Under the pieces are notes generated by a model. It was given only the letters and a program-made list of their open reading frames with translations. It did no database searches and was not told where the DNA came from. A stretch of 64,000 nucleotides of DNA from CALWPV01 sp045632125 (GTDB lineage Bacteria; Bacillota; Clostridia; Lachnospirales; Bianqueaceae), in NCBI GenBank assembly GCA_045632125.1, contig JAZQWC010000089.1, positions 62,001 through 126,000 on the forward strand, given 5' to 3'. This document shows, one piece after another, positions 1-8,000 of this stretch. Each line of letters opens with the position of its first letter. The first letter of the stretch is position 1. Both the position numbers and the translations under genes were made by a program.

Positions 1-2
1 AG

Positions 3-188
3 ATTAACGTATTTGGCGAAAGCCATGTGGAAGAGGTTGCTCAGCGTAACGGCCTGAAGGTCCTTGCTCAGCTGCCGATCAATCCTCAGATCGCTACCGC
101 TGTTGACTGCGGCGCAGTAGAAGCTATCAATGGTAATTGGTTGGATAAAGCACTGGATGCTGTTGTGGCTCTGCCTAATAAGTTCTAA
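3..188 (+). CDS. Mrp/NBP35-type P-loop ATPase, C-terminal fragment
   Basis: Only the last 61 codons lie in the window; the gene begins upstream. The frame reads VFGESHVEEVAQRNGL followed by LAQLPINPQIATAVDCG, which matches the conserved C-terminal part of Mrp/ApbC/NBP35 ATPases (pattern FG.SHAEE, then L..IPIDP..A...D.G). These proteins act as scaffolds or carriers for Fe-S clusters in the cytoplasm. The Walker A region is outside the window, so intactness cannot be judged. An intrinsic terminator follows 18 bases after the stop. Family assignment is fairly secure; the precise role is inferred from the family. Confidence 0.75.
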   Translation: MNVFGESHVEEVAQRNGLKVLAQLPINPQIATAVDCGAVEAINGNWLDKALDAVVALPNKF

Positions 189-206
189 TAATTATATGAT
201 GTAAAG

Positions 207-241
207 CAGGGTATCTTCTTGTGAGGATACCCTGTTTTTTT
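207..241 (+). terminator. Intrinsic terminator after the Mrp-like gene
   Basis: A 9-bp perfect stem (CAGGGTATC and its complement GATACCCTG) with a nine-base loop is followed directly by seven T residues. It separates the Mrp-like gene from hprK. Confidence 0.9.
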
Positions 242-271
242 GTTGCATATCATTTTCCGTTGTGCTACAAT
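242..271 (+). promoter_or_regulatory. Predicted sigma-A promoter of hprK-glcK
   Basis: TTGCAT, an 18-base spacer and TACAAT lie just downstream of the preceding terminator and about 40 bases before the hprK start codon. The match is good but based on sequence only. Confidence 0.55.
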
Positions 272-310
272 AAACTTAATATGGCACATAAGCGGAAAGG
301 AAGGAGACAA

Positions 311-1309
311 ATGTATTCGGTAGAAATGAAGCGACTAGTCGAACGTTTTTCGTTGGAAAATCTGACACCGACGCTGGAGTTGGATGGGCGTGTGATTTGT
401 GATTCGGATATTAACCGACCGGCTTTGCAGCTGACGGGCTTTTACGAGTATTTTGATGAAGGCCGAGTGCAGATCATCGGTATGGTGGAATTTTCCTATC
501 TATTATCGGTGGGGCCTGAACGGAGACGAAATATTTTTGATCGATTGTTTGCCACGGATATTCCCTGTTTGATTGTGTGTCGTGGGCTGGGCTGCTTTGA
601 AGAAGAAGGAATTTTGGATCTGGCAGTGCAGCATAATGTACCGATTTTGAGTACCCGACAAGAAACCTCTGGTTTTTCGGCGGATTTAACACGTTTTCTT
701 CGCATTGAACTGGCACCGCGTATTTCGCTGCATGGCGTTATGGTGGACTGTTTTGGTGAAGGCGTGCTGATGATGGGCGAAAGCGGAATCGGTAAAAGTG
801 AAACAGCACTGGAGCTTGTACAGCGAGGACATCGTTTGGTAGCAGATGATGTAGTAGAGATTCGAAAAACATCGGATACAGAGCTGATGGCTCAGGGATC
901 GGAGATTATTCAGAATCTGATTGAGCTGAGAGGCATTGGTGTGTTGAATGTAAAGGAGTTGTATGGTGTACAATCTGTACGGTTAAATAAGTCCATTGAT
1001 ATGGTGATCAGGCTGGAACAGTGGGATCAATACAAGCAGTATGATCGCATGGGTCTAGCGGTGGAAACCATTGACATTTTGGGTACAGATGTGGTATGCT
1101 ATTCAATACCAATAAGGCCTGGACGAAACCTTGCGATCATCATTGAATCAGCGGCGCTGAATCATCGTCAGAAGAAGATGGGCTACAGTGCGGCGGAGGA
1201 ATTGCGGCAGCGAGTAAATGGAAACATTAAGCGGCGCAGACAGGAACGTGAGGCGCTCCGGCAGCAGAAAGAAAAAGATAATAATGAAAAACAAGACCCG
1301 TTGACATAA
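311..1309 (+). CDS. hprK: HPr kinase/phosphorylase
   Basis: The 332-residue product phosphorylates and dephosphorylates HPr-type proteins on Ser46, the central switch of carbon catabolite repression in Firmicutes. The N-terminal domain covers roughly residues 1-130. The kinase core follows, with the Walker A motif GESGIGKS at residues 156-163, the HGV motif with His141 and the Asp179-Asp180 pair. The family signature ELRGIGVLNV is present further on. I chose the ATG at 311, preceded by AAGGAAGGAG, rather than an in-frame ATG 90 bases earlier that would lie inside the upstream terminator. glcK follows after 22 bases, so the two probably form one transcript. A Crh-like partner protein is encoded at 11917-12168. 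Confidence 0.95.
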   Translation: MYSVEMKRLVERFSLENLTPTLELDGRVICDSDINRPALQLTGFYEYFDEGRVQIIGMVEFSYLLSVGPERRRNIFDRLFATDIPCLIVCRGLGCFEEEGILDLAVQHNVPILSTRQETSGFSADLTRFLRIELAPRISLHGVMVDCFGEGVLMMGESGIGKSETALELVQRGHRLVADDVVEIRKTSDTELMAQGSEIIQNLIELRGIGVLNVKELYGVQSVRLNKSIDMVIRLEQWDQYKQYDRMGLAVETIDILGTDVVCYSIPIRPGRNLAIIIESAALNHRQKKMGYSAAEELRQRVNGNIKRRRQEREALRQQKEKDNNEKQDPLT

Positions 1310-1331
1310 TGGGCGGAAAGGGAAGAAAATC

Positions 1332-2288
1332 ATGATTTATGCAGGTATTGACTTGGGCGGCACCACTATTAAAGCTGCTCTGGTAACTGAAAAAGGTGAA
1401 ATTATTTGCGAAAAGAGCATTCCTACCGGCGCTGAGCGTCCCCAGAGAGAGGTAGTACAGGATATGGCTAACCTGGTTCTGGAGCTGGTTGCTAACCAGG
1501 GTCTTGACATTCACGATATTGAATCCGTAGGTATTGGTTCTCCCGGAGCCATTGATCCTGTGGAAGGTAAAGTAATGTTTGCTGCAAACTTTGCGGACTT
1601 TAGAGATGTTCCCGTTGTAAGCATCATGGAGGAAACCATTCCGGTTCCTGTATATTTGGAAAATGACGCTAACGTAGCTGCTCTGGGTGAGGCTATCTTC
1701 GGTGCAGGCTGCGGCAGCAAGAACTGTGTAGCTATTACTTTGGGTACTGGTCTTGGCGGCGGTATCATTATCGATGGTAAGATCTTCTCCGGTGCTTTCT
1801 TTGGTGGCGGTGAAATGGGTCATCAGGTAATCGTAGCTGATGGTTTGCCCTGTACCTGTGGCCGTAAAGGTTGCTGGGAAGTATACAGCGCAGCAACTGC
1901 TCTGATCCGCATGGGTAGAGAGAGAGCTGTTAAAAACATCGGTTCCAAGATGTGGGATGAAGTGAACGGCGATCTGCGCAACCTGAATGCTAAAAACGTA
2001 TTCGACGCTGCACAGGCTGGTGACGTTCCTGCTCAGGAAGCAATTGCTGAGTATGCTCACTATCTGGCAATTGGTTTGGGCAATACCATTAATGTATTCC
2101 AGCCCGAATACCTGATCATCGGTGGTGGTCCCTCTGCACAGGGTGACAATCTGCTGAATCCTGTTAAGGCTGAAATGAACAAAGAATTGTTCGGCGGCAG
2201 CAGCAAGACTCAGGTTGTAATCGCTAAGCTGGGTAACAAAGCAGGTGTAATCGGCGCTGCTATGCTGGGTAAAATCAGAGAAGTATAA
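1332..2288 (+). CDS. glcK: ROK-family glucokinase
   Basis: A 318-residue cytoplasmic sugar kinase that phosphorylates glucose with ATP. The N-terminal phosphate-binding motif DLGGTTIKAAL is at residues 7-17 and the catalytic Asp is in ENDAN (Asp112). The ROK zinc site is complete: His164 in GEMGHQ, then Cys174, Cys176 and Cys181 in CTCGRKGC. Length is typical for the family. It follows hprK by 22 bases with the ribosome site GGAAAGGGAAG. Pairing glucose phosphorylation with the catabolite-repression kinase makes biological sense. Substrate preference among hexoses (glucose, mannose, N-acetyl sugars) cannot be proven from sequence. Confidence 0.92.
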   Translation: MIYAGIDLGGTTIKAALVTEKGEIICEKSIPTGAERPQREVVQDMANLVLELVANQGLDIHDIESVGIGSPGAIDPVEGKVMFAANFADFRDVPVVSIMEETIPVPVYLENDANVAALGEAIFGAGCGSKNCVAITLGTGLGGGIIIDGKIFSGAFFGGGEMGHQVIVADGLPCTCGRKGCWEVYSAATALIRMGRERAVKNIGSKMWDEVNGDLRNLNAKNVFDAAQAGDVPAQEAIAEYAHYLAIGLGNTINVFQPEYLIIGGGPSAQGDNLLNPVKAEMNKELFGGSSKTQVVIAKLGNKAGVIGAAMLGKIREV

Positions 2289-2322
2289 GCCGTAAGGTAA
2301 GCTAACATAACTGAATAAATAG

Positions 2323-2368
2323 AAAGGCATTTTGGTTATATTGTTAATATAACTGAAGTGCCTTTTTT
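2323..2368 (+). terminator. Intrinsic terminator after glcK
   Basis: The arms AAAGGCA and TGCCTTT enclose a second paired section (GGTTATAT with ATATAAC). The structure ends in a six-base T run and separates glcK from the ATP synthase operon. Confidence 0.85.
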
Positions 2369-2435
2369 GTATATTTTCTTGTTGAAAAATTATGGTGATT
2401 TCAGTCGCTATTTAATAGGTAGTTTGTCAAAAGAT

Positions 2436-2468
2436 TATCAAGCATTTTTTACAAAAAAAGTCTTGATA
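2436..2468 (+). promoter_or_regulatory. Inverted repeat in the leader of the ATP synthase operon
   Basis: TATCAAG at 2436 and CTTGATA at 2462 are perfect complements. Between them a run of T faces a run of A, so the whole stretch could fold into one long AT-rich hairpin ending just before the AAGGAG at 2470. I could not find a convincing promoter in 2369-2489. Function is unknown; it could be an operator or an mRNA-stability hairpin. Confidence 0.4.
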
Positions 2469-2489
2469 GAAGGAGTTTCTTAGGTTATA

Positions 2490-2804
2490 ATGACAAATAG
2501 TAATGTCGTGAAATTTGCGGTAAGAGATGAAGGAGTTAAAGATTCGATGAAAGACCTAACACTTTTGGTCTGGCTGACGCAGCTGGGTATTTCGGTGGCT
2601 GTTCCCCTTGGGGTGTTTGTGGGTGGAGCGTTATGGCTGCAGAAACGATTTGCTATGGGAAGCTGGATCGTGATCGTGGGGGTTGTGCTGGGTATTAGCT
2701 TAGCCATTTATGAATTTTATCGTATGATGAAGCTTCTGGATAAAGTAGGAAATAAAAAGAAAGAAAAAGAAACTACTGCTGTATATTTTAACGATCATGA
2801 GTAA
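2490..2804 (+). CDS. AtpZ/AtpI-like small membrane protein heading the atp operon
   Basis: A protein of about 104 residues with two membrane segments (around residues 27-48 and 55-75) and a basic, Lys-rich tail. Its position at the head of an ATP synthase operon and its hairpin topology fit the AtpZ/AtpI group, small accessory proteins linked to cation supply or assembly of the c-ring. The start is uncertain: the ATG at 2490 has its AAGGAG 14 bases away, while an in-frame ATG at 2547 has GAAGGAG 11 bases upstream and would give 85 residues. Family membership is inferred mostly from context and topology. Confidence 0.7.
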   Translation: MTNSNVVKFAVRDEGVKDSMKDLTLLVWLTQLGISVAVPLGVFVGGALWLQKRFAMGSWIVIVGVVLGISLAIYEFYRMMKLLDKVGNKKKEKETTAVYFNDHE

Positions 2805-2824
2805 GGAATAACCGGAGTGTTAGT

Positions 2825-3214
2825 ATGGATTTTAGAAAGATGGTTTTAAAAGAGACAGGCATTGTGGCCATTGGCGAGTGCATCGGTGTGGCAGTTATGT
2901 TTGGAATCTTTGCACTATTAGGTAAATTCGATTCCACCGTGTTGATTGGAGGCTTGGTGGGAGGTGCTATGGCGATCTTGAATTTTTTGGTGATGGCTAT
3001 AGGCGTCAATATGGCGGCAGATAAAGCGGTAGCGCAAAATGTAGCCGGTGGACAGCTGACCATTAAAGGTTCTTATTTCATTCGTATGATTTTACTGTTT
3101 GTGATTCTGTTTGCCTTTGCTAAGAGCGGAATTGCAGATGCAATTGCTTTGGTGGTGCCACTCATTTTTGTGCGGTTTACGATCACTCTGGCAGAGTTTT
3201 TTAGAAAAAAGTAA
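2825..3214 (+). CDS. atpI: ATP synthase subunit I (AtpI-type)
   Basis: A 129-residue protein with four predicted membrane segments. It contains Gly-rich stretches (LIGGLVGGAMAILNF) and a basic C-terminus, as in the ATP synthase subunit I family, which helps assemble the c-ring. It starts 20 bases after the preceding gene and ends 18 bases before atpB, so it is part of the operon. Sequence conservation in this family is low; the call rests on position, length and hydrophobicity profile. Confidence 0.75.
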   Translation: MDFRKMVLKETGIVAIGECIGVAVMFGIFALLGKFDSTVLIGGLVGGAMAILNFLVMAIGVNMAADKAVAQNVAGGQLTIKGSYFIRMILLFVILFAFAKSGIADAIALVVPLIFVRFTITLAEFFRKK

Positions 3215-3232
3215 GGAAAGTGAGGTTATACC

Positions 3233-4129
3233 ATGAATTTAAGTGTTGATGGTGCATTTGTTTACTTTACGATTCCAATTTTTGGCGGGATTCCTGTAAC
3301 CCAAACGATGGTGTCTTTTTTAGCTGTGACAATCCTTTTGATCGTAGCGAGCTGTAAGCTGGGAAAAAATTTGAAAACAAGACCCGATGGTACGCAGGTG
3401 TTGGTGGAAAAAGGTGTCAGCATGATCTACGATTTGACCATTGACACTGCGGGTGCGCATAATGCGCATTGGGCACCTTTCTTCGGCACGATTTTTTTGT
3501 GTAGTATCTGTGGCAGTTTGATAGGTTTAACTGGTTTTTTCAGATCCGCTACGGCAGATTTGAGTTGTACATTGATCTGGTCTTTGATGGTTACGGCCAT
3601 TATCTGGTACAATAACATTAAATATAATGGTTTTGTTGGATGGCTGAAAGGCTTTAAAGAACCCATTGCGGTTATGACTCCTATGAATATTATTTCGGAG
3701 ATCGCGCAGCCTGCCTCTATGGCTTTTCGTCATTTTGGTAACATTGCCGGTGGTGGAGTTATTTCTTCTATTATTTATACGGCTTTTGCACTTCTTTCTT
3801 CTTTGGTGTTGAATGCCATTGTATCGGTTGGCTGGCTCATGTGTGCGATTTTGTTGGTGATCGGTGCGGGTCTCCTGATACTGGGTATCAAGAAGAAAAA
3901 ACTGTTGTTTAAGATCTTGGCGATTTTATGTATCGTATTGGGAATCTTCGGCTTATTGCAGGCTTTCGGACTTTTATCCGGTGTTCCGGTGTTGGCCTTT
4001 GGTATTCCGGCGGTACTGTCCCTGTACTTTGACCTGTTTTCCAGCTTTGTTCAGGCGTTGGTATTTACACTGCTGAGCATGGTATATATTTCCGGATCGA
4101 TTCCGGAACCGGATCCTGCTGCTAAGTAA
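3233..4129 (+). CDS. atpB: F0F1 ATP synthase subunit a
   Basis: A 298-residue membrane stator subunit that forms the ion half-channels next to the c-ring. The essential Arg is Arg166 in SMAFRHFGN, followed by the final helix motif FDLFSSFVQALVFTLLSMVYIS (residues 266-287). Between these two conserved helices lies an extra hydrophobic stretch, about residues 197-247. It contains two potential membrane segments joined by the basic loop KKKK (residues 220-223). Standard subunit a proteins have a much shorter connection here. The gene ends 112 bases before atpE, a gap that holds two hairpins. Confidence 0.92.
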   Translation: MNLSVDGAFVYFTIPIFGGIPVTQTMVSFLAVTILLIVASCKLGKNLKTRPDGTQVLVEKGVSMIYDLTIDTAGAHNAHWAPFFGTIFLCSICGSLIGLTGFFRSATADLSCTLIWSLMVTAIIWYNNIKYNGFVGWLKGFKEPIAVMTPMNIISEIAQPASMAFRHFGNIAGGGVISSIIYTAFALLSSLVLNAIVSVGWLMCAILLVIGAGLLILGIKKKKLLFKILAILCIVLGIFGLLQAFGLLSGVPVLAFGIPAVLSLYFDLFSSFVQALVFTLLSMVYISGSIPEPDPAAK

Positions 4130-4150
4130 GATAGGATCAAGCCAATGTGA

Positions 4151-4190
4151 AGAACCGAAGGTTCTTCCTAAAGTTTGCTCCGCAAACTTT
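4151..4190 (+). repeat. Two perfect tri-loop hairpins in the atpB-atpE spacer
   Basis: The first hairpin is AGAACC-GAA-GGTTCT at 4151-4165. The second has arms AAAGTTTGC (4170-4178) and GCAAACTTT (4182-4190) with loop TCC. Neither is followed by a T run. They lie directly upstream of the gene for the subunit needed in the highest copy number, so a role in mRNA processing or stability is likely. That role is inference. Confidence 0.7.
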
Positions 4191-4241
4191 TAATTTCGTG
4201 AACCATAAATTCAATATACAATTTTTTAGGAGGTACTATTT

Positions 4242-4493
4242 ATGGAATTCAACATTTATTTCTTGAAAGCTATGTGTGCGATCGGTGCAGGCCTGTGTAT
4301 GGGTCTGGGTGCTATCGGCCCTGCTATTGGTGAAGGTAATGCTGTAGGACACGCTCTGGATGGTATGGCTCGTCAGCCCGAACTGACCGGTACCCTGCGT
4401 ACTAACATGATCCTTGGTTGTGCAATTACCGAGACCACCGGTATTTACTCACTGCTGCTTTCCTTCCTGATCCTGTTTGCAACAGGTGTATAA
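4242..4493 (+). CDS. atpE: F0F1 ATP synthase subunit c, Na+-type with two carboxylates
   Basis: An 83-residue hairpin of two membrane helices that oligomerises into the rotor ring. The loop carries the conserved ARQPE (residues 43-47). Aligned to the Ilyobacter tartaricus c subunit, the Na+-ligand positions read Glu31 (Gln32 there), Ile62 (Val63), Glu64 (Glu65), Thr65 (Ser66), Thr66 (Thr67) and Tyr69 (Tyr70). The TETTGIYS motif is typical of Na+-binding rings. The extra Glu31 in GPAIGEG makes it a two-carboxylate type, as described for Fusobacterium nucleatum. Coupling to Na+ is inferred, not shown. AGGAGG with good spacing precedes the ATG. Confidence 0.95.
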   Translation: MEFNIYFLKAMCAIGAGLCMGLGAIGPAIGEGNAVGHALDGMARQPELTGTLRTNMILGCAITETTGIYSLLLSFLILFATGV

Positions 4494-4547
4494 GCTTCAT
4501 ATCTATCTATTATCTATCTAAAAATCAGGTAGAAAGGAGCAAACAAC

Positions 4548-5048
4548 GTGTTTCAAAGTTTTATTGGCGTTGATTTCTGGACAGCGCTCTTTATACTGCT
4601 CAATACACTGGCCATTTTCTTTGTTGCTAAGAAGAAGCTTTTTGTGCCGGTGAAGAATATGATTGACAGCCGCCAGAAAGAGATCGATGACATGTATGCT
4701 CAAGCGGACGAAGTTAAGCAGGATGCAGAGGCACTTAAGACGGAATATCAGGAAAAACTTTCGGCAGCCCAGGATACCAGTGAGCGCCTTGTTAAGGAAG
4801 CTACTGCCAGAGGCAAAGCCCGAGAGGAAGAGATCATCCGTACTGCTAGCATGGAAGCTGACGCGATCCGTGACAAAGCCATGGCTGATATTGCCAGAGA
4901 AAAGAAGAAAGCCGTGAATGATGCTAAAAATGAGATTTCTTCTTTGGCAATGGAAATTGCAGAAAAAGTCATTGGCCGTACGTTGGATGAGCAAGATCGA
5001 TCCAAATTGGTGGACGAGTTTATTGAAGAACTGGGTGAAGAAGCATGA
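4548..5048 (+). CDS. atpF: F0F1 ATP synthase subunit b
   Basis: A 166-residue peripheral-stalk subunit with one N-terminal membrane helix (residues about 7-27) followed by a long charged helix. The Ala/Glu/Lys-rich stretch at residues 40-150 fits a dimeric coiled coil. The start codon is GTG at 4548, preceded by AAAGGAG at 4533-4539; no ATG is better placed. Its stop overlaps the atpH start by four bases, indicating translational coupling. Confidence 0.93.
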   Translation: MFQSFIGVDFWTALFILLNTLAIFFVAKKKLFVPVKNMIDSRQKEIDDMYAQADEVKQDAEALKTEYQEKLSAAQDTSERLVKEATARGKAREEEIIRTASMEADAIRDKAMADIAREKKKAVNDAKNEISSLAMEIAEKVIGRTLDEQDRSKLVDEFIEELGEEA

Positions 5049-5584
5049 CCCGAATCGCGGAAACTTATGCAGAGGGCTTGTACAGTCTGGCAAAGGAAGA
5101 AGGCCTGACCGGTGCGATCCTGGAGCAGCTTAAGGCGCTGGATGAAAGCTTTAAGCAGGAGCCGGAGTTTATTAAGATTTTGGCAGCTCCTAACCTGTCG
5201 AAGCAGGAGCGGATCGGCATTATTGATGAGAGCTTTCGCGGCCGTGTGGAGCCCTATGTGCTGAATTTTATGAAGATCCTTACGGAAAAAGGATACATTC
5301 GTCATTTTTCCGATTGTTGTACTGCTTTTCATAAGAAGTATAACGATGACAATAATATTTTGACGGTGCGGGCGGTAACAGCTGTTTCGTTGAATGAGAA
5401 GCAGGTGCAGGCACTGCAGAGTAAGCTGGAAAAGATCACCGGAAAAACGGTGGAACTGTCCTGCAGAGTGGACGAAACTCTGCTTGGCGGTGTGCTTCTG
5501 GATTACGATGGAAAGCGAGTGGATGGTACGATCAAGAACCGTCTGGACTCCATCGGCAGCTTGCTGGAAAATACCGTACTATAA
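5045..5584 (+). CDS. atpH: F0F1 ATP synthase subunit delta
   Basis: A 179-residue soluble subunit that links the top of F1 to the peripheral stalk. The N-terminal helical domain begins MTRIAETYAEGLYSLAKEEG, typical of the family. The C-terminal signature around DETLLGGVLLDYDGKRVDGT matches the delta consensus (P.LLGG..I..G....D.S). The start overlaps atpF by four bases and atpA follows after 18 bases. Confidence 0.93.
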   Translation: MTRIAETYAEGLYSLAKEEGLTGAILEQLKALDESFKQEPEFIKILAAPNLSKQERIGIIDESFRGRVEPYVLNFMKILTEKGYIRHFSDCCTAFHKKYNDDNNILTVRAVTAVSLNEKQVQALQSKLEKITGKTVELSCRVDETLLGGVLLDYDGKRVDGTIKNRLDSIGSLLENTVL

Positions 5585-5602
5585 GTAAAGGGCAGGAACA
5601 CT

Positions 5603-7114
5603 ATGGAATTACGACCCGAAGAAATTACCAAGTTGATTCGTAGTCAGATCAAAAACTACGAAAATAAGATCCAAACCAGTGAGACCGGTGTGGTAATCCT
5701 GGTTGGTGACGGCATTGCCAAAGCCTCCGGTTTGGAAAAGTGTATGGCGGGCGAACTGGTGGAATTCCCCAATGGCGCATACGGAATGGCGCAGAATCTG
5801 GAAGAAGATACTGTATCCATCGTTATTTTGGGAAGTGACAACGGCATTAAAGAGGGTGACACCGTAAAACGTACCGGTAAAGTTGTATCGGTACCCGTTG
5901 GTGAAAACCTGATTGGCCGTGTTGTGAATGCACTGGGTGAGCCTATCGATGGAAAAGGACCCATTACTGCTGCAGCTTTTAATCCGATTGAGGCTCCGGC
6001 TCCTGGTATTATTGACCGTGAACCGGTAAAAGTACCGCTGCAGACAGGTATTAAAGCAATCGATTCTATGATCCCGATCGGACGCGGTCAGCGTGAGCTG
6101 ATTATTGGCGACCGCCAGACCGGTAAAACTACGATTGCCACCGATACCATTCTGAATCAGAAGGGTAAAGATGTAATTTGTATTTATGTGGCCATTGGCC
6201 AAAAACGTTCCACCATTGCTCAGATCGTAAATAGTTTGACAGTGGGCGGTGCAATGGATTATACCATCGTGGTATCCGCTACCGCATCGGAACTTGCTCC
6301 CATGCAGTATATAGCTCCCTATAGCGGCTGCACCATGGGTGAATATTTTATGAATCAGGGCAAAGATGTTCTGGTTATTTATGATGATTTGAGTAAGCAT
6401 GCGGTGGCCTACCGTGCCATTTCCTTGCTGATCCGTCGTCCTCCGGGACGCGAAGCGTATCCCGGCGATGTATTCTACTTGCACTCAAGACTTCTGGAGC
6501 GTGCGGCTCACTTGTCTAAAGAGAAAGGCGGCGGCTCTCTTACGGCTCTGCCGATCATTGAGACTCAGGCCGGTGACGTATCTGCCTATATTCCGACCAA
6601 CGTAATTTCCATTACCGATGGTCAGATCTTCCTGGAGTCTGAATTGTTTAATGCCGGTGTTATGCCTGCGGTGAATCCGGGTATTTCGGTATCTCGTGTA
6701 GGTGGTAATGCACAGATCAAGGCTATGAAAAAGGTTTCCGGTTCGCTGAAGTTGTTGTACTCTCAGTATCGTGAGCTGCAGAGTTTCGCTCAGTTTGGTT
6801 CCGATCTGGATGCGGACACCAAGGCTCGTTTGTCTTTGGGTGAGCGAATTGTGGCTGTTCTGAAGCAGACCAATAATGCGCCGGTGGAAGTTGAACATCA
6901 GGTATGCATTTTGTACGCGGTAACCAATGGTTATTTGAATGAGGTAGCGGTAGATCGGATCGCTGAGTTCGAGCTGCAGCTGCGTGAACTCATGAATAAT
7001 CGTTATGATACTGTATTGCAGTCGATCAAGACGAGCGGAAAACTGGAAGAAAGCGCTGAGGAAAGCCTGAAGGCGGCGTTGAATGAGCTGCTGGTTCAGT
7101 TTGTAAAGCAGTAA
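5603..7114 (+). CDS. atpA: F0F1 ATP synthase subunit alpha
   Basis: A 503-residue non-catalytic nucleotide-binding subunit of F1. Domains in order are the N-terminal beta barrel (to about residue 95), the nucleotide-binding domain with Walker A GDRQTGKT (169-176), and the helical C-terminal domain. The signature PGISVSRVGG near residue 357 includes the arginine that reaches into the catalytic site. Length and order are standard. It sits between atpH and atpG with short spacers. Confidence 0.97.
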   Translation: MELRPEEITKLIRSQIKNYENKIQTSETGVVILVGDGIAKASGLEKCMAGELVEFPNGAYGMAQNLEEDTVSIVILGSDNGIKEGDTVKRTGKVVSVPVGENLIGRVVNALGEPIDGKGPITAAAFNPIEAPAPGIIDREPVKVPLQTGIKAIDSMIPIGRGQRELIIGDRQTGKTTIATDTILNQKGKDVICIYVAIGQKRSTIAQIVNSLTVGGAMDYTIVVSATASELAPMQYIAPYSGCTMGEYFMNQGKDVLVIYDDLSKHAVAYRAISLLIRRPPGREAYPGDVFYLHSRLLERAAHLSKEKGGGSLTALPIIETQAGDVSAYIPTNVISITDGQIFLESELFNAGVMPAVNPGISVSRVGGNAQIKAMKKVSGSLKLLYSQYRELQSFAQFGSDLDADTKARLSLGERIVAVLKQTNNAPVEVEHQVCILYAVTNGYLNEVAVDRIAEFELQLRELMNNRYDTVLQSIKTSGKLEESAEESLKAALNELLVQFVKQ

Positions 7115-7129
7115 GGGAGGAGGCTGAAC

Positions 7130-7981
7130 ATGGCTGGCGTTTCTACCAAGGAAATTAAAAACCGGATCCGCAGTATGGAAAGCACCAAGCAGATCACCAA
7201 AGCCATGGAAATGGTGGCGGCCTCGAAGCTTCGCCGTGCACAGGCGCAGGTGCTGGATGCGCGTCCGTATTTTGAAACCCTATACGCTGCAATTCAAGAT
7301 ATTGTGCAAAATAATCGAGATTTCTCCTCGCCTTATTTGGTAAAGCGAGAGGTTAAAAAATCCCTTTATGTGGTGATCGCCGGTGACAGAGGACTGGCCG
7401 GTGGTTATAACAGCAATGTGCTGAAGCTGACTATGGAGCAACTGCAAGGGAAGGATGCAACGGTGCTGCCTATCGGCAAAAAAGCTGTTGATTATTTCAA
7501 GGCTCATGGTATTCAAACACTGAGTGCGACCTACGCTGAGGCGGAGGACGTATCGGTGGGTGACTGCTTCTCTATTTCCAAGCAGCTGAGTCAGTTGTTC
7601 TTAAAGGGAGAGTACGATGAGATCTCCATCGTATATACAAACTTTATTTCGGTGCTGTCGCAGTCTCCAACTTCGATGCAGATCTTACCATTGCGCTGTG
7701 AGGTGCAAGGTGAGGCCGAGAATAAAGGAAGCGATATCCTGTACGAGCCGGATAGTGAAACGGTGTTTGCATCGATCATTCCGGAGTATCTGGGCGGTAT
7801 TTTGTACGGCGCTTTGTGTGAGAGCCGTGCTGCGGAACAGGCAGCCAGACGTACGGCAATGGATTCGGCAACTCAAAATGCTGAGGAAATGATCGGCAAC
7901 TTGAGCTTGCAGTTCAACCGTGCAAGACAGGCGGCGATTACGCAGGAAATTACCGAGATCGTTGCAGGATCTGAGAATTGA
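7130..7981 (+). CDS. atpG: F0F1 ATP synthase subunit gamma
   Basis: A 283-residue central rotor shaft. The N-terminal helix STKEIKNRIRSMESTKQITK, the following AMEMVAASKLRRAQ and the C-terminal signature around AMDSATQNAEEMI are the conserved coiled-coil ends of the family. The middle Rossmann-like domain includes ITGDRGLAGGYN-like sequence (AGDRGLAGGYNSN). AGGGAGGAGG lies upstream of the ATG, and the gene is 15 bases after atpA. Confidence 0.96.
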   Translation: MAGVSTKEIKNRIRSMESTKQITKAMEMVAASKLRRAQAQVLDARPYFETLYAAIQDIVQNNRDFSSPYLVKREVKKSLYVVIAGDRGLAGGYNSNVLKLTMEQLQGKDATVLPIGKKAVDYFKAHGIQTLSATYAEAEDVSVGDCFSISKQLSQLFLKGEYDEISIVYTNFISVLSQSPTSMQILPLRCEVQGEAENKGSDILYEPDSETVFASIIPEYLGGILYGALCESRAAEQAARRTAMDSATQNAEEMIGNLSLQFNRARQAAITQEITEIVAGSEN

Positions 7982-8000
7982 TAACAAGGAGTTGAATCCT

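Noticed and set aside
221..310. An upstream in-frame ATG giving a 30-residue longer HprK.
   Set aside because: The start lies inside the preceding terminator and upstream of the predicted promoter; the ATG at 311 has a strong ribosome site and the canonical N-terminus.
4494..4547. Short TATCTATC repeats between atpE and atpF.
   Set aside because: Only a few copies in a 50-base spacer; no structure or known motif, probably simple-sequence drift.
5609..6484. Long open frames antisense to atpA, atpD, the binding protein, pheT and other genes (for example 8082-9071, 21058-22692, 56104-57210).
   Set aside because: They lie entirely opposite well-supported genes, lack ribosome sites and follow from codon bias of the sense genes.
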